From assembly GCA_934168325.1 (NCBI GenBank), contig CAKPNG010000040.1, positions 1 to 13,213 of the forward strand: a stretch of DNA of 13,213 nt, in the 5' to 3' direction. This stretch comes from an uncultured Bacilli bacterium (lineage in GTDB: Bacteria; Bacillota_I; Bacilli_A; RFN20; CAG-826). A model generated the notes under the pieces. The model had not been told where the DNA came from. It saw only the letters and a program-made list of their open reading frames with translations, and searched no databases. The translations under genes were made by a program, and so were the position numbers. Every line of letters begins with the position of its first letter. Position 1 is the stretch's first letter. Shown one piece after another: positions 1-7,001 of this stretch.

Positions 1-2
1 TA

Positions 3-1236
3 AATATTTCGAAAAAGTATTTGATAAAATACAATAAAATACAACTTTTTCAATTACAAACTGTCAAACTCAGGATTATAAAAGTTATTACTGGGATTAG
101 AAGATGCGGCAAATCTTCAATTCTTAAATCTATTATTTCGGAATTAGAAAGTCGCAAACTCGGAAATAGAATTATTTACTTACCGCTTGATAGAAGAGGA
201 TTTAGGCAAATAAAGACGCCTGATGAATTAGAAAAAAATAATTGAAAGCCAAATTAGAGATGATGATAAATATTATATAATTATAGACGAAGTTCAAAAT
301 GTAGTAGGATTTGAAAGTGTTGTACTTCAATACGAAGAGGAAGGATATTCTATTTTTTTAACTGGTTCAAATTCTTATTTACTAAGTGATGAAATTTCTA
401 CAAAGTTAACTGGAAGATATATTACATTCGAAATATATACACTTGATTTTTATGAATATGTTGAAATGAAAAAATTTTTTAATAAAAAAATTAATATAGA
501 TTTATATGAAGAGTTTAATTCATTTATTATAGAGGGTGGTTTTCCTAAAGCAATTGAGTTTGATAGCCTTGATTCCAAACAACTATATACCAAAGAAATT
601 ATTAGAGAAATATTTAATAAAGATGTTAAAACTAGAAGTAGAGTTTCAAACGTTGCATTATTTGAAAGGGTAGAATCAATTGTTATTAATAATTATACAT
701 CCCCATTTTCTTTAAAGCATTTTCATGATTCGTTGATTCATAATGGATCAAATGCTAAAATTACAACAATTAGAAATTATATCGAAATATTAAAGAAAGC
801 TAAAATTATCTATGAATGCAATAGATTTGATTTAAAATCAAAAAAATCGATTATGAGAGAACAAAAATATTATTTAGCTGATTTATCTTTATACTTCTCA
901 AATAATGTAGATAATAACTTAAATTATGGGCCATGCTTAGAAAATATAGTCTATTTATATTTAGTTAGCAAAGGTTATTATGTCAGTGTTTGCAAAATAG
1001 GGAATTTAGAGTGTGATTTTATTGTAAGAAAGCAAAATGGAGAATATGCATATATTCAAGTTACATATTCTATAACTGGTAATGAAAAAACTAAGGAAAG
1101 AGAATATAGACCGTTTCGTAATATAAAAGACGGATATCCAAGATATATAATTTCTTTGGATAAGTTAAGAGATCAGCAAGAAGGTGTTCATCATATAAAT
1201 GCTATTGATTTGTTTTTAGGGAAAGAAAATATTTAA
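3..1236 (+). pseudogene. AAA_14/DUF4143 ATPase, frameshifted and 5'-truncated by window edge
   Basis: The reading frame is that of an AAA-type P-loop ATPase with a C-terminal DUF4143 domain. This family is common in gut bacteria and archaea and its physiological role is poorly defined. Walker A (GIRRCGKSS) is at 93-119, the Walker B-like YYIIIDEVQ at 271-297, and the sensor-like LTGSNSYLL follows near 360. The DUF4143 part contains LENIVYLYLVSKGY, and then a CDFIV...YIQVTY pattern like a nuclease-type fold. The frame is open from base 3 and stops at 243-245. The rest of the protein continues in the +1 frame from about 241 to the stop at 1234-1236. Removing one A from the A7 run at 232-238 rejoins the two parts as ...DELEKIIESQIRDDDK..., with no other damage seen. 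No convincing start lies inside the window: TTG at 21 is possible but has no good ribosome site, so the true start is probably upstream. It is either a recent pseudogene or a homopolymer sequencing error. Confidence 0.8.
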
Positions 1237-1256
1237 TTATTAAGAAGTAAATTATT

Positions 1257-1745
1257 ATGAAATCATTTAATTATAAGTTTATAAAATATATATTGGTTTG
1301 TCTTTCTTTTACAATATTTTCATGTTCTAAAAATTATATAAAAACATATGAAAGTTATAATGAATATAAAATTTTAAATCCTGATGAATTTTTAAATAAA
1401 AGTAATAATGATTATTTAATATATGTATATAGTGAATATTGTCCACCATGTAGAGATTTAAAAAATGAAGTTTTTAATCTATTAGATACTAAACCAAATA
1501 GTTTTTATATATATGATGTTACTAATATAAGTGATAGCGATTTATATAAATTTAAGTTATTTGATGAAACAAAAACTAAAGAAGAAATGAAATTAGAAAT
1601 GATTAATAAATCTAATATTAAAGACATTTATTTAGTTCAAACACCATCGATTTATTCTATTAATAATAAAGGTTTATTAACTGATGTTGAGTTTGATTAT
1701 ACTAATATTCAAAACATTATTTTTGGGCTTAAAAATAATAAATAA
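1257..1745 (+). CDS. Thioredoxin-fold lipoprotein with CPPC motif
   Basis: This is a 162-residue protein with a short basic N-terminus, a hydrophobic stretch and a lipobox ending FSC. Cys23 should be lipidated and the protein anchored outside the membrane. A thioredoxin-type active site, YCPPC (Cys62, Cys65), follows a predicted beta strand (YLIYVYSE). A Thr-Pro at 129-130 matches the conserved cis-Pro loop. The distance from CPPC to cis-Pro is 68 residues against about 41 in classical thioredoxin, so there is an insertion of about 25 residues (around 88-120, Lys/Glu-rich). A role in extracytoplasmic disulfide exchange or reduction is plausible from the family, and the partner is unknown. It begins 20 bp after the broken ATPase and may share its transcript. 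The ribosome site is weak (an AAGAAG-like stretch). A 148-bp control region separates it from the glycan operon, so a functional link is not implied. Confidence 0.8.
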   Translation: MKSFNYKFIKYILVCLSFTIFSCSKNYIKTYESYNEYKILNPDEFLNKSNNDYLIYVYSEYCPPCRDLKNEVFNLLDTKPNSFYIYDVTNISDSDLYKFKLFDETKTKEEMKLEMINKSNIKDIYLVQTPSIYSINNKGLLTDVEFDYTNIQNIIFGLKNNK

Positions 1746-1790
1746 TACTTTAATTTTAATGTTAAAATTGAACTAATAATTAAAAAATCA

Positions 1791-1818
1791 TTGATTGTAT
1801 CGAATACTTTCTTATATT
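1791..1818 (+). promoter_or_regulatory. Alternative sigma-A-type promoter (upstream candidate)
   Basis: TTGATT at 1791-1796 and TATATT at 1813-1818 are separated by 16 bp, an acceptable sigma-A arrangement. If used, transcription would start near 1825 and the 14-bp operator would lie about 30 bp downstream, acting as a roadblock. In such AT-rich DNA, matches of this quality also arise by chance. It is a secondary candidate to the pair at 1818-1846. Confidence 0.3.
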
Positions 1819-1846
1819 TGAAATAACATTAAATTTAATGTAGTAT
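1818..1846 (+). promoter_or_regulatory. Candidate sigma-A promoter of the glycan operon
   Basis: TTGAAA (1818-1823) and TAGTAT (1841-1846) are separated by 17 bp, the optimal sigma-A spacing. The predicted transcription start is about 1852-1854, at the left edge of the 14-bp palindrome. A repressor bound there would block initiation. A promoter is needed here because this is the only long non-coding stretch ahead of the operon. Confidence 0.55.
1826..1841. promoter_or_regulatory. 16-bp perfect palindrome in the promoter spacer
   Basis: ACATTAAATTTAATGT is its own reverse complement over all 16 bases. It almost exactly fills the spacer between the candidate -35 and -10 elements and overlaps the first base of the -10. 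A dimeric regulator could bind here, but the sequence is pure A/T apart from its two ends, so chance is a real alternative. Confidence 0.35.
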
Positions 1847-1853
1847 TTAAATT

Positions 1854-1867
1854 TGTAAGCGCTTACA
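1854..1867. promoter_or_regulatory. LacI-family operator / cre-like box
   Basis: TGTAAGCGCTTACA is a perfect 14-bp palindrome with a central CpG, the hallmark of operators bound by LacI-family dimers. It also fits the CcpA catabolite-response consensus TGWAANCGNTNWCA at every fixed position. It lies at the predicted transcription start, 38 bp before the first operon gene. The likely binder is the LacI-type regulator encoded at 3494-4453, which would make the locus autoregulated. Control by a genome-encoded CcpA is the main alternative, and both could apply. Confidence 0.8.
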
Positions 1868-1895
1868 TTAATATAAAATAAAAGCAATAAATTAT

Positions 1896-1900
1896 GGAGG
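1896..1900 (+). promoter_or_regulatory. Shine-Dalgarno that fixes the start at 1906
   Basis: GGAGG sits 5 bases before the ATG at 1906. The in-frame ATG at 1894 overlaps this ribosome site and is therefore unlikely to be the start. Starting at 1906 also gives a normal lipoprotein signal (MKRKF followed by a hydrophobic core). Confidence 0.85.
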
Positions 1901-1905
1901 AATTT

Positions 1906-3474
1906 ATGAAAAGAAAATTTATTGGAATTGCGTTATTAAGCGCGTTAACGTTTGGAAGTATGGTTACACTAAGCTCTTGTGCAGGTGGTGAGACTATTAA
2001 GCCTATTACTGGTGTTAATTGGGAAGGACTTGATGACATTTATTTAACAATGGGTGATGAAGTACCTAATTTATTAGCAGGAGTCAAAGCTGTTGCAGAT
2101 AATAATAAAGAATTAACAGTTAAAATTGATGAAGAAATGTCTGATGAAGTCTCAACAAAAATTGATGGTGCATTTACTATTTATTATGTAGCTTTTGATG
2201 GTGATAAGAAGATTGAAGAAGATTATGGTCAAGCATCAAGAACTGTCACTGTTGAAAGAGGAACCTATATTGATGATAATGATTTTAAAACAGGTGAAAA
2301 AGGCAAATGGGCAGGTAATGGAAACGCTGGATCAGTAATGTCTTGGGAAATGGATAAAGCTAATGAGGCTATTAAAGTTGAAATCACAAATTCTGGTGAA
2401 GAATTCTGGCAAAACCAAGTTGAATATAATGGGTTAAATGTTAGAGCTAATACAACTTATCAAATTACTGTTAGAGCAAAATCAACTACAGGTAGAAATA
2501 TTGGTACATCTCTTGAAGTTCCAGCTGAAGGCTATAAACTTATCGAAGATAATTCAACTAATGTTGTAGGTTATAAAACAAGTACAGAATATCAAGATTT
2601 CAAATATTATTTCACAGCAAGCCAAGATTATTCAGGTGTTAAATTTGGTATTACATTAGGTAGATTTAATGAGGATGACGTCGCTCCATCTACAGTTTAT
2701 ATTGATAAAGTTGAAATTAAAGCTTTAGCAAAACAAGCTAATACATCTGGTATCGTCTTTACTGGTGATACATCTTGCACAGTTCATAGTTATAAAGAAT
2801 TTTTAGATTTACCAGCAGTTACTGCAAAAGATGCAACAGGAAAAGACGTTAAACTTACTAAAGAAGGTGTTATTCAAAAAGCTGAATTTGCTGATGAATT
2901 ATCAAAAGCAACTTTTGGTGAGATGTTTAGTTATACCGATGAAAATGGTAATTTCTCATATTTCAAAAGACAAATTAATTACCGTTCACAAATCGAAAGA
3001 GAATTTGAATATTCTACATTAGATGGTGAATTTACTAAAGGTACAAAATACTGGGTAAAAGAAGAAAATGGACTTATTGAAATTAAAGATGATAGAGCTA
3101 ATGGCACTGTCGTTATTAAATCTTTAAAAGAAAGTACAACAGAACCTGATTGGAGAGCTCAACTTCAACAAAACAATATTGATGGCCAAAAATTAACTGG
3201 TGGTAAGAAATATAAAGCAGTTGTTAAAGCTAAAACAACTAATAAAGATGTTAGAACTTTAAGACTTGAATTCTGTGCAGGTGCAGGGAATCCAGCAGCT
3301 AAAAAAGATTTAACATTTAGTGCAAACGATACATTTGAAACATTTGAAACAGAAGTATTTGCTCCAGCTAAAGATGTTTCTGGTGGTGCATTAAGAGTAG
3401 GTTTATTACTTGCTGAATATAATGCTTCTTACACATTAACAGTTGATTCAATTCAAATCGTCGAAGTTAAATAA
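1906..3474 (+). CDS. Surface lipoprotein with duplicated Ig-like + CBM-like modules
   Basis: This is a 522-residue protein starting with a lipoprotein signal; the lipobox LSSC places the lipidated Cys at residue 25. Four modules can be read: an Ig-like region (about 36-117), a jelly-roll domain resembling the CBM4/9/16 group (about 122-272), a second Ig-like region (about 280-363), and a second jelly-roll (about 366-521). The two jelly-rolls share a W-x-x-Q signature (WQNQ at Trp168, WRAQ at Trp416). In both it is followed by a Tyr-x-(I/A)-x-V-(R/K)-A-K strand and a closing YIDKVEI / LTVDSIQI strand. This suggests divergent tandem duplication of an Ig-CBM unit. No catalytic motif is visible. 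As first gene of a glycan-import operon it probably holds polysaccharide at the cell surface, a role loosely like SusE/F-type proteins but unrelated in sequence as far as I can tell. Ligand and family membership are inferred from pattern only. Confidence 0.75.
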   Translation: MKRKFIGIALLSALTFGSMVTLSSCAGGETIKPITGVNWEGLDDIYLTMGDEVPNLLAGVKAVADNNKELTVKIDEEMSDEVSTKIDGAFTIYYVAFDGDKKIEEDYGQASRTVTVERGTYIDDNDFKTGEKGKWAGNGNAGSVMSWEMDKANEAIKVEITNSGEEFWQNQVEYNGLNVRANTTYQITVRAKSTTGRNIGTSLEVPAEGYKLIEDNSTNVVGYKTSTEYQDFKYYFTASQDYSGVKFGITLGRFNEDDVAPSTVYIDKVEIKALAKQANTSGIVFTGDTSCTVHSYKEFLDLPAVTAKDATGKDVKLTKEGVIQKAEFADELSKATFGEMFSYTDENGNFSYFKRQINYRSQIEREFEYSTLDGEFTKGTKYWVKEENGLIEIKDDRANGTVVIKSLKESTTEPDWRAQLQQNNIDGQKLTGGKKYKAVVKAKTTNKDVRTLRLEFCAGAGNPAAKKDLTFSANDTFETFETEVFAPAKDVSGGALRVGLLLAEYNASYTLTVDSIQIVEVK

Positions 3475-3493
3475 TTAAAATTAAAGGAATTAT

Positions 3494-4453
3494 ATGGGAT
3501 ATAAAAAAGAAGTCTGTTTAAAAACTATTGCTTATGAACTTAATATTTCTATTAATACAGTAAGTAGAGCTTTAAGAGACTGCGAAGATATCTCAGAAAA
3601 AACAAAAAATAAAGTTAGGCAGGCAGCTGTTAAATTAGGCTACTTGCCTAACAATTTAGTTTATTCAATTAATAAAAGTAACACTAGATCAATTGCTTTA
3701 GTTATTAATAATATTAAGAATTATTATTTTACTACTATGAGTGAAAAACTTATTTATTTCCTTAAAAAAGAAGGATATTTAGTAGAAATAATCTCTTTAT
3801 ATGGTAATGAATTTAATTCTAATGTTATTAAAGAATGCATTTATTCTCGAGTTGATGGAATTATTTCTTTTGTAGAACCTACTAGTGAAACTCTTGAAAT
3901 AGTTAAAATGAATAAGATCCCATTTATGATGTTAGGTAGAAAATTAACTAATAAATATTGTGATTATATTTATACTGATGACTATAAAGGTGGAACATTA
4001 GCAGCTAAATATTTATGTTCGAAAAAATGTAAAAATTTTATTTATGTTAATGTTAAAGGTAGCGAATGCTCATATCGTAGATTTGAAGGGTTTAATAAAA
4101 CATTAGAAAATAAAAAAGATGTTGGTTTTATTAAGAAAATAAATATAGAAACATTTGAAAGACAAATTAAAAACTATGCAAAATCTGAAGATTTAGGAAT
4201 ATTTTGTTATAATGATGAACATTTATATCTAGTTTTAGATATTATGAAAAAATTAAAAATAGATACATCTAATATTGTGTTTATTGGTTATGATGCGATT
4301 GCTGTTTATAATTTAGGAACTATTAAAATTGCATCAATAAATTTTGCTTATGACACAATAGCAATGACAACTGTAATTCAATTAAATAAAAGAATTAAAG
4401 ATATAAATATTAAAAATAGTTCGATTTGCTTCGATGTATGGTTAGAGGAATAA
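3494..4453 (+). CDS. LacI-family transcriptional regulator
   Basis: This is a 319-residue protein, slightly shorter than the usual 330-340. The N-terminal helix-turn-helix spans about residues 8-28, with LKTIAYELNISINTVSRAL closely following the LacI pattern. The YLPN turn and a periplasmic-binding-protein-like effector domain follow (ALVINNI, YIYTDDYKGGTLAAKYL, FIGYDAIAVYNL). The hinge helix is atypical: the family pattern PNxxARxL reads PNNLVYSI, so the Ala, Arg and minor-groove Leu are replaced by Val, Tyr and Ile. Translation starts at an ATG 6 bp after AAAGGA, 19 bp after the lipoprotein gene. The gene lies inside the operon it probably controls, which predicts autoregulation through the palindrome at 1854-1867. 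The effector is probably an imported or trimmed oligosaccharide, or a released sugar. The family call is secure; target and effector are inferred. Confidence 0.92.
   Translation: MGYKKEVCLKTIAYELNISINTVSRALRDCEDISEKTKNKVRQAAVKLGYLPNNLVYSINKSNTRSIALVINNIKNYYFTTMSEKLIYFLKKEGYLVEIISLYGNEFNSNVIKECIYSRVDGIISFVEPTSETLEIVKMNKIPFMMLGRKLTNKYCDYIYTDDYKGGTLAAKYLCSKKCKNFIYVNVKGSECSYRRFEGFNKTLENKKDVGFIKKINIETFERQIKNYAKSEDLGIFCYNDEHLYLVLDIMKKLKIDTSNIVFIGYDAIAVYNLGTIKIASINFAYDTIAMTTVIQLNKRIKDINIKNSSICFDVWLEE
4444..4450 (+). promoter_or_regulatory. Ribosome site inside the regulator's 3' end, fixing the GH43 start
   Basis: AGAGGAA lies within the last codons of the LacI gene, 5 bases before the ATG at 4456. 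An in-frame TTG at 4426 would add ten residues ahead of the signal peptide and has no better ribosome site, so 4456 is the preferred start. With only 2 bp between the genes, translational coupling is likely. Confidence 0.8.
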
Positions 4454-4455
4454 AT

Positions 4456-5502
4456 ATGAAAATTAAAAATATATTGTTTTGTGCAGCTGCTTTATTTGGC
4501 ATTTCATCTTGCTCAAAAACACCAAATGTAGATCCTAAGCCTACACTTACAACAATTAAATATACAAATCCTGTTATTTATGCTGATTGTCCAGATCCAT
4601 CTGTAGTAAGAGAAGGAAAAAATATCTATATATTTGGTACAATGGGAAGAACATATAAATATGATTACGATAATGCTGAATATATTCAACTTCCTGATGT
4701 TAGAAGAACAATAAACTGGGGACCTAGTGCTACAAATATTTGGGCACCTGATGTATATAAAGTCTTAGATACTTGGAATTATTATTATTCTAATAGTGCT
4801 TGGGGAACTGAAGAAACATGTGGAATTGGTGTTATGACTAGTAAATCTTTAGAAGGACCTTGGGTAGATCATGGTGAAATATTTAATAGTCAATCAATTG
4901 GTGTTATGAATTCAATCGATCCATGTGTTATTGAAGATGAAGGAAAAATTTGGATGGTTTGGGGAAGTTTTAGAGGCTTATTCATGGTTGAACTTAGTGA
5001 TGATGGTCTTAAACTTAAAAATCCATCCACAGCTTATAATGATAAAATATTAGTAGCAGGTATTGTTGGAGATTGGAATGGAGCTACTTATGAAGGCTCA
5101 TATATAAGAAAAATAGGTGATTATTTTTACTTCTTTGGCTCTCAGGGTACATGCTGCTCAGGTGTTAATTCAACTTATCACGTTAAAGTAGCAAGATCAA
5201 AAAGTATTACTGGACCTTATGTTGATAGTAAAGGTGTCGATATGCTTGGTGGTAATAGAGGTGAACTCGTTATTAAAGGTGATCAAAATGTCGCTGGTCC
5301 TGGACATATGTCTTTAATGGAAGATGATAATCATGATTGGTGGATGTTTTATCATGGATATGACAAATTTAATCCTGGTCAAGGTCGAGTTGTTTTTATG
5401 GATAAATTACAATGGTCTGAAGAAGGATTTCCATATGTAACAAGTAGAAAGCCTACATTTGGAAAAGAATTAAAAGGACCTCAAATAAATTTAGAAAATT
5501 AA
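4456..5502 (+). CDS. Secreted GH43 glycosidase lipoprotein, endo-arabinanase type
   Basis: This is a 348-residue protein with a lipoprotein signal (lipobox ISSC, Cys19) followed by one five-bladed beta-propeller GH43 domain. The three expected catalytic carboxylates are visible: base Asp47 (CPDPS), the pKa-modulating Asp155 (NSIDP) and acid Glu213 (TYEGSY). WAPDV (96-100), the GTCCSGVNSTYH segment (231-242), GPGH (281-284) and FYHGYD (298-303) match arabinan endo-1,5-alpha-L-arabinosidase-type GH43 enzymes better than xylosidase types. It should be membrane-anchored outside the cell and cut arabinan or related polymers into importable oligosaccharides, which suits the transport genes immediately downstream. 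No separate CBM is present; that task may fall to the lipoprotein at 1906-3474. Family assignment is strong. Endo versus exo action and the exact linkage are inferred. Confidence 0.9.
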   Translation: MKIKNILFCAAALFGISSCSKTPNVDPKPTLTTIKYTNPVIYADCPDPSVVREGKNIYIFGTMGRTYKYDYDNAEYIQLPDVRRTINWGPSATNIWAPDVYKVLDTWNYYYSNSAWGTEETCGIGVMTSKSLEGPWVDHGEIFNSQSIGVMNSIDPCVIEDEGKIWMVWGSFRGLFMVELSDDGLKLKNPSTAYNDKILVAGIVGDWNGATYEGSYIRKIGDYFYFFGSQGTCCSGVNSTYHVKVARSKSITGPYVDSKGVDMLGGNRGELVIKGDQNVAGPGHMSLMEDDNHDWWMFYHGYDKFNPGQGRVVFMDKLQWSEEGFPYVTSRKPTFGKELKGPQINLEN

Positions 5503-5513
5503 GGAGAAATTAT

Positions 5514-6944
5514 ATGAAAAAAGGTAAAATCTTATTAGGTTTTGGTTTATTAACACTTATAAGTAGTGTATTTAGTTGTGGTGGAAATAATGGTGGTGGA
5601 GGAGAAATTGATTTTGATCCAGATGGGAAACCAGTATTTAAAAATGTAAATATTACATTTTCTAACGTTATTACAGGTACAGATAATAGTTTTTTAACTG
5701 AATTAGTTGGAAAATTTAATACTCAATATAAAGGACAAATTAAAGTTACTGCTAACGCAGTTCAACCTGCTGATCTTTATGATAATTTACCAACATCAAC
5801 TTCTTATAAAAGAAATCCAGATGTTGCTTTAATTCATGCTGAAAGAGTTTTACAATTTGCAGGTCAACAAAATTCAGAAGGATCAAGTAAATATTTTAGA
5901 GAACTTGAAGAGACAATGAAATTAGCACAAATTAAGCTAGAAGCCGCTGATTTTCCTGAACAAGTTTGGAAAAATATGAGATATGATGAACATCAATACG
6001 GTATTCCATTTGATTTACATATGTCTGGAATCTATGTTAATACAACAATGCTTAAAAAACTTGGTTTAGAAATGCCTAAAACTAGAGAAGATTTAGTTAA
6101 TTGTGCTCAAAAAGCAGTTGCAGCCGGTCATTATGGGTTACCTTTGACTCAAGGTTTCCCAGATACATATGCATATATTAATGGATATTTTAATTATGGT
6201 GGAAAACAAATTTTAGTCGAAGGAGACGAAGGATTTGATAAAAATCAAAAACTTACTGATGGTACAGTAGTTCCAGCTCAACCTGGTGTTTATTATAAAA
6301 ATGCTACTTTAAATGCAGTTAAATCATATGGAGAATTAATTTTTAAAGATAAAGTTTGTCCTCCACAACTTGCTACAGATACTAACTTAAATGAATTTTA
6401 TAAAGGCAATTCATTATTCTGTTATGATGGAATTTGGGTTATGAATGATGTTGAAACAAGATCTAAAAATGCTAAGTTTGAATACAGTGTTTTACCTGCT
6501 TCTCTTATGTATAATTCAAAAGATAATAAAGAATATACTGGTGATATTTATACAAATGGTCATATCTTTGTAATGCCTAAAAATAATATGGGTGGTGAAA
6601 AGAAAGCAAGACAACAAGCTGGTATGGAATTTATTAAATGGATGCTTGAACATAGTGCTGATTGGGCAAAATCTGGTAAAATTGCTGCTTATGCAAAAGC
6701 TAGAGATACTGCTGAATATAAAGCAATTAAGCATTTAGATGAATTCGGAAATATTGAAAACTTCCGTTGTATTCAAGCAAATAAATATACATATAGTGCA
6801 TTTTCGCCATCTCAACAAGTTAATACATTTGTTTTACAATCAAAAGAAATGCCAACTGATGATCAAATAAATGAAAAGATTAAAAAATTCTATGATGAAG
6901 GTATTGCTTTAGTTAAACAAGATATTAGTGGCGGTGCTAGATAA
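5514..6944 (+). CDS. Extracellular sugar-binding lipoprotein of an ABC transporter
   Basis: This is a 476-residue protein with a lipoprotein signal (lipobox VFSC, Cys22) followed by a Gly/Asn-rich linker that would lift it from the membrane. The body matches family-1 solute-binding proteins: a first strand with VNITFSNVITG, the LVGKFNTQY helix, the PDVALIHAERV strand, the hinge region YGIPFDLHMSGIYVNTTMLKKLGL, and FCYDGIWVMNDV with aromatic residues suited to stacking on sugars. It should capture oligosaccharides released by the GH43 enzyme and deliver them to the two permeases downstream. AAGGAG at 5501-5506 overlaps the preceding stop codon and lies 7 bp before the ATG. The 57-bp gap to the permease gene holds a hairpin that may raise the level of this protein relative to the permeases. 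Class is secure; ligand is inferred from context. Confidence 0.93.
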   Translation: MKKGKILLGFGLLTLISSVFSCGGNNGGGGEIDFDPDGKPVFKNVNITFSNVITGTDNSFLTELVGKFNTQYKGQIKVTANAVQPADLYDNLPTSTSYKRNPDVALIHAERVLQFAGQQNSEGSSKYFRELEETMKLAQIKLEAADFPEQVWKNMRYDEHQYGIPFDLHMSGIYVNTTMLKKLGLEMPKTREDLVNCAQKAVAAGHYGLPLTQGFPDTYAYINGYFNYGGKQILVEGDEGFDKNQKLTDGTVVPAQPGVYYKNATLNAVKSYGELIFKDKVCPPQLATDTNLNEFYKGNSLFCYDGIWVMNDVETRSKNAKFEYSVLPASLMYNSKDNKEYTGDIYTNGHIFVMPKNNMGGEKKARQQAGMEFIKWMLEHSADWAKSGKIAAYAKARDTAEYKAIKHLDEFGNIENFRCIQANKYTYSAFSPSQQVNTFVLQSKEMPTDDQINEKIKKFYDEGIALVKQDISGGAR

Positions 6945-6956
6945 TTTATTTATTAG

Positions 6957-6987
6957 AGTAAATGAGGGTTTTATACCCTCTTTTACT
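6957..6987 (+). terminator. Intercistronic hairpin, possible leaky terminator or mRNA stabiliser
   Basis: The arms 6957-6969 and 6975-6987 pair over 12 of 13 positions, with a single T-T mismatch, around a TTTAT loop. The inner half is GC-rich (GAGGGT with ACCCTC) and is followed by TTTT at 6981-6984, so a short form resembles an intrinsic terminator with a minimal U-tract. The long form absorbs the U-tract into the stem. Its place between binding-protein and permease genes is where such elements often limit read-through or protect the upstream mRNA. Confidence 0.65.
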
Positions 6988-6992
6988 AATTA

Positions 6993-6997
6993 GGGGG
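6993..6997 (+). promoter_or_regulatory. Unusual all-G ribosome site of the first permease
   Basis: GGGGG lies 4 bases before the ATG at 7002. Other operon genes use AAGGAG or GGAGG-like sites. A G-run pairs less well with the 16S tail and may lower permease translation relative to the binding protein. It also lies just after the hairpin. Confidence 0.5.
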
Positions 6998-7001
6998 TAT
7001 T

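Noticed and set aside
21..245. Short stand-alone ATPase fragment of 74 residues as a real small gene
   Set aside because: It contains only the Walker A half; the matching second half continues one frame over, so it is part of the frameshifted DUF4143 ATPase.
243..257. TGA at 243 read as Trp (Mycoplasma-type code) to rescue the first gene
   Set aside because: Reading through TGA gives only W-K-P-N before a TAG at 255, and the homologous sequence is in another frame. All Trp codons in the intact genes are TGG.
1752..1769. AATTTTAA / TTAAAATT inverted repeat as terminator of the thioredoxin-like gene
   Set aside because: The stem is entirely A-T with a 2-4 base loop and no U-tract; it would be too weak, and such repeats are expected in this AT-rich DNA.
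1894..1905. ATG at 1894 as start of the lead lipoprotein
   Set aside because: It overlaps the GGAGG ribosome site of the ATG at 1906 and would put MEEF ahead of a normal lipoprotein signal.
1936..1950. TTAAGCGCGTTAACG inside the lipoprotein signal region as a second operator
   Set aside because: It resembles the 1854 palindrome only in AAGCG; the half-sites are not symmetrical and it does not fit the consensus.
2831..3022. 63-residue open frame inside the lead lipoprotein gene
   Set aside because: Overlaps in another frame a well-supported CDS, has no ribosome site and no recognisable motif.
6516..6734. 72-residue minus-strand open frame
   Set aside because: It lies antisense inside the sugar-binding lipoprotein gene; its Phe/Ile/Ser-rich make-up is what the complement of an A-rich coding strand gives.
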